Translations under genes and position numbers: made by a program
NCBI GenBank assembly: GCA_030765665.1
Contig: JAVCCD010000108.1
Span: 1-8,190 of the forward strand
Origin: Candidatus Tenebribacter mawsonii
GTDB lineage: Bacteria > Cloacimonadota > Cloacimonadia > Cloacimonadales > TCS61
Length of the DNA stretch: 8,190 bases
Direction: 5' to 3'
Notes under the pieces: generated by a model
Databases searched by the model: none
The model's input: the letters and a program-made list of their open reading frames with translations, nothing else
Told to the model about the DNA's origin: nothing
Part shown: positions 5,828 through 8,190 of the stretch, in pieces
How positions within the stretch are numbered: position 1 is the first letter of the stretch
Layout of the letters: each line of letters begins with the position of its first letter

Positions 5828-6385
5828 TTATAAAACCTCGTGACAGTTTCTACAGCGAGCTTCGTAGATATCTGTTGTACCCACTACTACTGTCTCTTTG
5901 CTTTTTGTAAGTCGTTGGGTTCTACTGGCAGGATTCCCGCATTTTACGCAGATTGCATTGAGTTTAGAAACGTACTCGGCAATTGCCAAAAGAGCAGGCA
6001 TCGGACCAAAAGGTTTGCCACTATAATCCTGATCTAGCCCTGCAACCATAACACGTTTGCCATTATTTGCCAGTTTTTCGCAAACATTCACAATATTGTC
6101 ATCAAAGAACTGTACTTCATCAATTGCGATTATCTCGGTATCATATTTAACCAGGTCATGAATTTCTTGAGCTGTTTTTACTATCTGGGAAGGAGTTTTC
6201 ATTTTACTATGTGAGACAATATGATCTTTTTCATAACGATCATCTATCTCTGGTTTGAATACCTGTATTTTGCGTCTTGCGTATTCAGCACGGTGTACAC
6301 GGCGGATCAACTCTTCGGTTTTACCGCTGAACATACTGCCACAAACCACTTCGATCCAACCAGTTTTATTGTTTATTACATTCAT
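5828..6385 (-). CDS. tdk: Thymidine kinase, type II
   Basis: The enzyme phosphorylates thymidine (and deoxyuridine) with ATP to give dTMP in pyrimidine salvage. Counting from the ATG at 6385 it has 185 residues. Seen in order: P-loop GSMFSGKT (16-23), the VFKPEIDDRY magnesium and lid region (42-51), IDEVQFFD (88-95, Glu90 the expected catalytic base), AGLDQDYSGKPFGPM (115-129), and a zinc-binding lasso with Cys146, Cys149, Cys178 and Cys181 around the thymidine-binding segment (VVGTTDIYEARCRNCH, Tyr174). All key residues are present, so it should be active as a tetramer. An in-frame TTG two codons upstream is rejected because GGAG (6393-6396) lies seven bases from the ATG and only one base from that TTG. 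It is the first gene of the seven-gene operon. Confidence 0.96.
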   Translation of the reverse strand: MNVINNKTGWIEVVCGSMFSGKTEELIRRVHRAEYARRKIQVFKPEIDDRYEKDHIVSHSKMKTPSQIVKTAQEIHDLVKYDTEIIAIDEVQFFDDNIVNVCEKLANNGKRVMVAGLDQDYSGKPFGPMPALLAIAEYVSKLNAICVKCGNPASRTQRLTKSKETVVVGTTDIYEARCRNCHEVL

Positions 6386-6392
6386 TTCCAAA

Positions 6393-6396
6393 CTCC
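6393..6396 (-). promoter_or_regulatory. Shine-Dalgarno site that decides the tdk start
   Basis: GGAG on the minus strand is spaced seven bases from the ATG at 6385 and one base from the in-frame TTG at 6391, so the ATG is the likely start and the annotated protein loses two residues. Confidence 0.75.
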
Positions 6397-6403
6397 ATTT
6401 GTC

Positions 6404-6432
6404 ATTAATTTTGGGGCAAGTTATTGTGTCAA
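6404..6432 (-). promoter_or_regulatory. Candidate promoter of the tdk-to-porV-like operon
   Basis: On the minus strand a perfect TTGACA (6427-6432) is followed by a 17-bp spacer and ATTAAT (6404-6409, four of six to the -10 consensus). Transcription would begin near 6397, leaving a leader of only about 12 nt that just holds the GGAG site. A weaker alternative lies further upstream (TTGCCA around 6490, then TAAAGT), which would give a more ordinary leader of about 80 nt. Confidence 0.42.
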
Positions 6433-6659
6433 ATCATTTTGGTTGGTATATTGCTCTAGTTTCATGGACTTTAAGGCTAGTTTAACTTTCTGGCAATAAT
6501 ATCAAAAAAACAACTAAAATATGTCTGTTAAATTGAATAAAAAATACTATAAAAATATTCGTTTAGCATGAATTTTAAATGCAAAAAGTTAGAGAAATTG
6601 TATCGAGAGAAAATATTTGACTGGAAAGCTCATGTTTACAAATTGTCAAAAAAAAATTT
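6433..6659. other. AT-rich divergent intergenic region
   Basis: This is most of the 285-nt gap between tdk (minus) and buk (plus). Base composition is very AT-rich, with A and T tracts around 6505-6570 and 6648-6657. No open frame on either strand resembles a protein and no terminator or tRNA is visible. It must carry the buk promoter, but I could not find a convincing -35/-10 pair: the TTGACT at 6618-6623 has only a weak TACAAA 14 bp later. An AT-rich UP element or operator is possible. Confidence 0.6.
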
Positions 6660-6663
6660 GGAG
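6660..6663 (+). promoter_or_regulatory. Shine-Dalgarno site that sets the buk start
   Basis: GGAG lies seven bases before the ATG at 6671. The frame is open back to an ATG at 6617, but those 18 extra codons are upstream of this site and precede the conserved first strand of the kinase. Confidence 0.8.
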
Positions 6664-6670
6664 TGTAAAT

Positions 6671-7747
6671 ATGAAGTATCGCGTTTTGGCAATTAATCCG
6701 GGATCAACTTCTACAAAGATATCAGTATTTGATGATACAGAATCTGTATTTGTAGAGACCTTGCGTCATGAAGCCAGTAAGATTGCTGAATTTGAAGGCA
6801 TAATAGAGCAATATGAATTCAGAAAGGAGCTGGTGTTAAATGCTCTAACTAAACACAATGTAAGTTTGGAATCAATTGAGGCTGTGGTTGGCAGAGGTGG
6901 CTTGGTTAGAGCGATCTCAAGCGGAACTTACAAAATTAATGAAAAGATGCTGAAAGATCTTCAAGACCCTGCGATCTGGGGTCGAATTCACGCTTCCAAC
7001 CTGGGTGCTTTTATTGCTAAAGCCATTGCGGATGAGAGAGGAATTCCTGCCTTTATCGTTGATCCGGTTACAGTGGATGAATTTGAAGATATTGCCCGAA
7101 TCTCCGGTTGCCCGGAAATTGAAAGACAATCTCTCTTGCATGCACTCAATCTGCGTTATTGTGGTATAAGCATAGCCGAACAATTAGGTAAGAATTTCAA
7201 TGATGTCAATCTGATAGGTGTACACATGGGTGGTGGTATTAGTGTGGCTGCAATTAAAAAAGGCAAAATGGTAGATGTGAATAATGCTGTTCTTGGAATG
7301 GGTCCATTCTCTCCTCAACGGGCTGGAGCTCTGCCTATCGGTGACCTTCTGGAACTTGCTTTTTCTGGAAAATATTCCCATAAAGAACTAGTTAATATGT
7401 TTACTAAAACTGGTGGTTTGATAGCATATCTGGGAACTGATCATGGTGGTGATGTCGTAAAAAGGATCGAACAGGGAGATAAAAAAGCTAAACTTGTTTT
7501 TGATGCAATGCTCTATCAGATCTCCAAAGAAATTGGAGCCTGTGCAACTGTACTTAAAGGTAAAGTTGACGGGATATTTTTAACTGGTGGACTTGTATAT
7601 AACAATTATGTTGTAGAAGTGTTAAAAGAAAGAACCTCCTTTATTGCAAAAAGTTTTGTGATACCGGGTGAGAAGGAGATGGAAGCTCTTACTCAAGGTA
7701 GCGTAAGAGTATTAAAAGGCATTGAGGAAGCTAAAGTATATAAATAG
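6671..7747 (+). CDS. buk: Butyrate kinase (acetokinase family)
   Basis: The enzyme interconverts butyryl phosphate plus ADP with butyrate plus ATP, the energy-yielding last step of butyrate fermentation in the cytosol. At 358 residues it has the usual length. It shows the ASKHA kinase layout: phosphate-1 strand VLAINPGSTSTKISVF (5-20), VGRGGLVRAISSGTYKI (73-89), HASNLGAFIA (107-116), DPVTVDEFEDIARISG (131-146), phosphate-2 VHMGGGISVAAIKKGKMVDV (184-203), GPFSPQRAGALP (211-222), and the adenosine loop FLTGGLVYN (303-311). The VDPVTVDEF and FSPQRAG blocks separate butyrate kinase from acetate kinase. Branched-chain acyl kinase is an alternative, since these enzymes often accept isobutyrate or isovalerate from amino-acid breakdown. 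No phosphotransbutyrylase gene (ptb), its usual partner, is next to it here. A protease-like lipoprotein gene follows after 22 nt with no terminator between, so co-transcription is likely. Confidence 0.95.
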   Translation: MKYRVLAINPGSTSTKISVFDDTESVFVETLRHEASKIAEFEGIIEQYEFRKELVLNALTKHNVSLESIEAVVGRGGLVRAISSGTYKINEKMLKDLQDPAIWGRIHASNLGAFIAKAIADERGIPAFIVDPVTVDEFEDIARISGCPEIERQSLLHALNLRYCGISIAEQLGKNFNDVNLIGVHMGGGISVAAIKKGKMVDVNNAVLGMGPFSPQRAGALPIGDLLELAFSGKYSHKELVNMFTKTGGLIAYLGTDHGGDVVKRIEQGDKKAKLVFDAMLYQISKEIGACATVLKGKVDGIFLTGGLVYNNYVVEVLKERTSFIAKSFVIPGEKEMEALTQGSVRVLKGIEEAKVYK

Positions 7748-7769
7748 TTCCATTAAGTATCTAAAAATT

Positions 7770-8190
7770 ATGAAAAAAATTATCCCGTTTGTATTTATAG
7801 TGCTAACTTTATTAAGCTGCAGTAAAGTAGATGAAAGTGATTGGACAATTCTTGTTTATATGGCAGCTGATGCTGATATTGCTTTGAATTTTGCTGCTTT
7901 GAATGACCTGGAAGATATTATGCAGGCAGATTTTTCTGATAATATAAATGTTATTGTGCAAGTGGATTACAGCGAATCTAATTCACCACCTGCAACTTAC
8001 AGATATCATGTTTATCCCGGATTGACAGAGCAAATTTCCTATATAGGTGAGATCGATAGTGGAGATGAAAACGAATTAACTTCATTTGCTAATTGGGGTT
8101 TTGACAACTATCCATCAGAAAAACAAGCTCTGATCATCTGGTCGCATGGGAATGGTTGGTATCCTTTTTTTTGTAAGGATGTTGAAGCGG
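7770..8190 (+). CDS. Clostripain-like (peptidase C11) lipoprotein, 3' truncated
   Basis: The frame opens with ATG at 7770 and stays open to the window end (140 full codons), so the gene is cut off on the right. The first 17 residues are a lipoprotein signal: MKK, a hydrophobic core and the lipobox LLSC with Cys17 as the lipidated residue, a substrate for the LspA encoded at 3819-4319. The mature part begins DESDWTILVYMAADADIALN (21-40), matching the W-T-[VI]-x-V-Y-x-A-x-D start of clostripain-family cysteine peptidases. LIIWSHGNGW (121-130) matches the strand carrying the catalytic histidine, here His126. The catalytic cysteine would be beyond the window, so activity cannot be judged. Family members are often arginine- or lysine-specific; many are surface proteins of anaerobes. 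There is no clear Shine-Dalgarno sequence before the ATG; translation may depend on buk upstream. Confidence 0.85.
   Translation, partial: MKKIIPFVFIVLTLLSCSKVDESDWTILVYMAADADIALNFAALNDLEDIMQADFSDNINVIVQVDYSESNSPPATYRYHVYPGLTEQISYIGEIDSGDENELTSFANWGFDNYPSEKQALIIWSHGNGWYPFFCKDVEA

Larger units (their letters stand above)
1693..6385 (-). other. Seven-gene operon: tdk - yggT-like - punA - traR/dksA-like - lspA - secreted OB/FlgD-Ig protein - PorV-like barrel
   Basis: All seven genes read the same way. Junctions in order are a 2-nt gap, a 4-nt gap, a 15-nt gap, a 1-nt overlap (TAGTG), a 4-nt overlap (ATGA) and a 9-nt gap in which the stop overlaps the next Shine-Dalgarno site. No internal terminator is visible. 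A promoter candidate lies at 6404-6432 and the closing terminator at 1641-1675. Single transcription is inferred from spacing; internal promoters inside coding regions cannot be excluded. Confidence 0.8.

Noticed and set aside
6449..6498. TATTGC ... GCAATA arms in the divergent region, considered as a riboswitch or attenuator stem
   Set aside because: Only six base pairs separated by nearly 40 nt, with no supporting inner structure or known riboswitch core.
6617..6670. Longer buk start at ATG 6617
   Set aside because: No Shine-Dalgarno site precedes it, the encoded residues are unlike the family, and GGAG is seven bases before ATG 6671.

Overview
This is an AT-rich bacterial chromosome segment with dense, ordinary gene organisation. 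Two features point to the Fibrobacteres-Chlorobi-Bacteroidetes (FCB) superphylum: a surface protein ending in a FlgD-Ig/type IX-like C-terminal domain, and next to it a PorV/PorQ-like outer-membrane barrel. Together with butyrate kinase and a clostripain-type lipoprotein, the best guess is a fermentative anaerobe of that group, such as Cloacimonadota. This is inferred from gene content only. No phage, insertion sequence, CRISPR array, tRNA or rRNA gene was seen.

Layout. Positions 1-734 (+) hold the 3' three quarters of a UDP-glucuronate 4-epimerase-like sugar-nucleotide epimerase, closed by a strong hairpin terminator (769-800). Next come two small plus-strand units: a 52-residue CxxC/CxxC zinc-ribbon protein (899-1057, GTG start) and a single-stranded DNA-binding protein (1249-1617) with its own promoter candidate. 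A GC-rich hairpin flanked by A and T runs (1641-1675) works as a terminator in both directions.

From 6385 down to 1693 seven minus-strand genes form one apparent operon: thymidine kinase (tdk), a YggT-family membrane protein, purine nucleoside phosphorylase, a TraR/DksA-type zinc-finger protein, signal peptidase II (lspA), a secreted tandem OB-fold/FlgD-Ig protein and the PorV-like barrel. Junctions run from a 4-nt overlap to a 15-nt gap. A good minus-strand promoter candidate (TTGACA, 17 bp, ATTAAT) lies just ahead of tdk. The first half serves nucleoside salvage (tdk and the phosphorylase). The second half serves the cell envelope (lspA, secreted protein, barrel).

A 285-nt, very AT-rich divergent intergenic region separates this operon from a plus-strand pair at the right end: butyrate kinase (6671-7747) and, 22 nt later, the start of a peptidase C11 (clostripain-like) lipoprotein that runs off the window at 8190. 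Several starts were moved to the codon best placed behind a Shine-Dalgarno sequence (ssb, tdk, buk, the zinc-ribbon gene). I see no clearly novel multi-gene system. The points most worth a second look are the OB-fold/FlgD-Ig plus PorV-like pair, the orphan zinc-ribbon miniprotein, the SSB lacking the usual C-terminal tip, and a hairpin over the phosphorylase ribosome-binding site.
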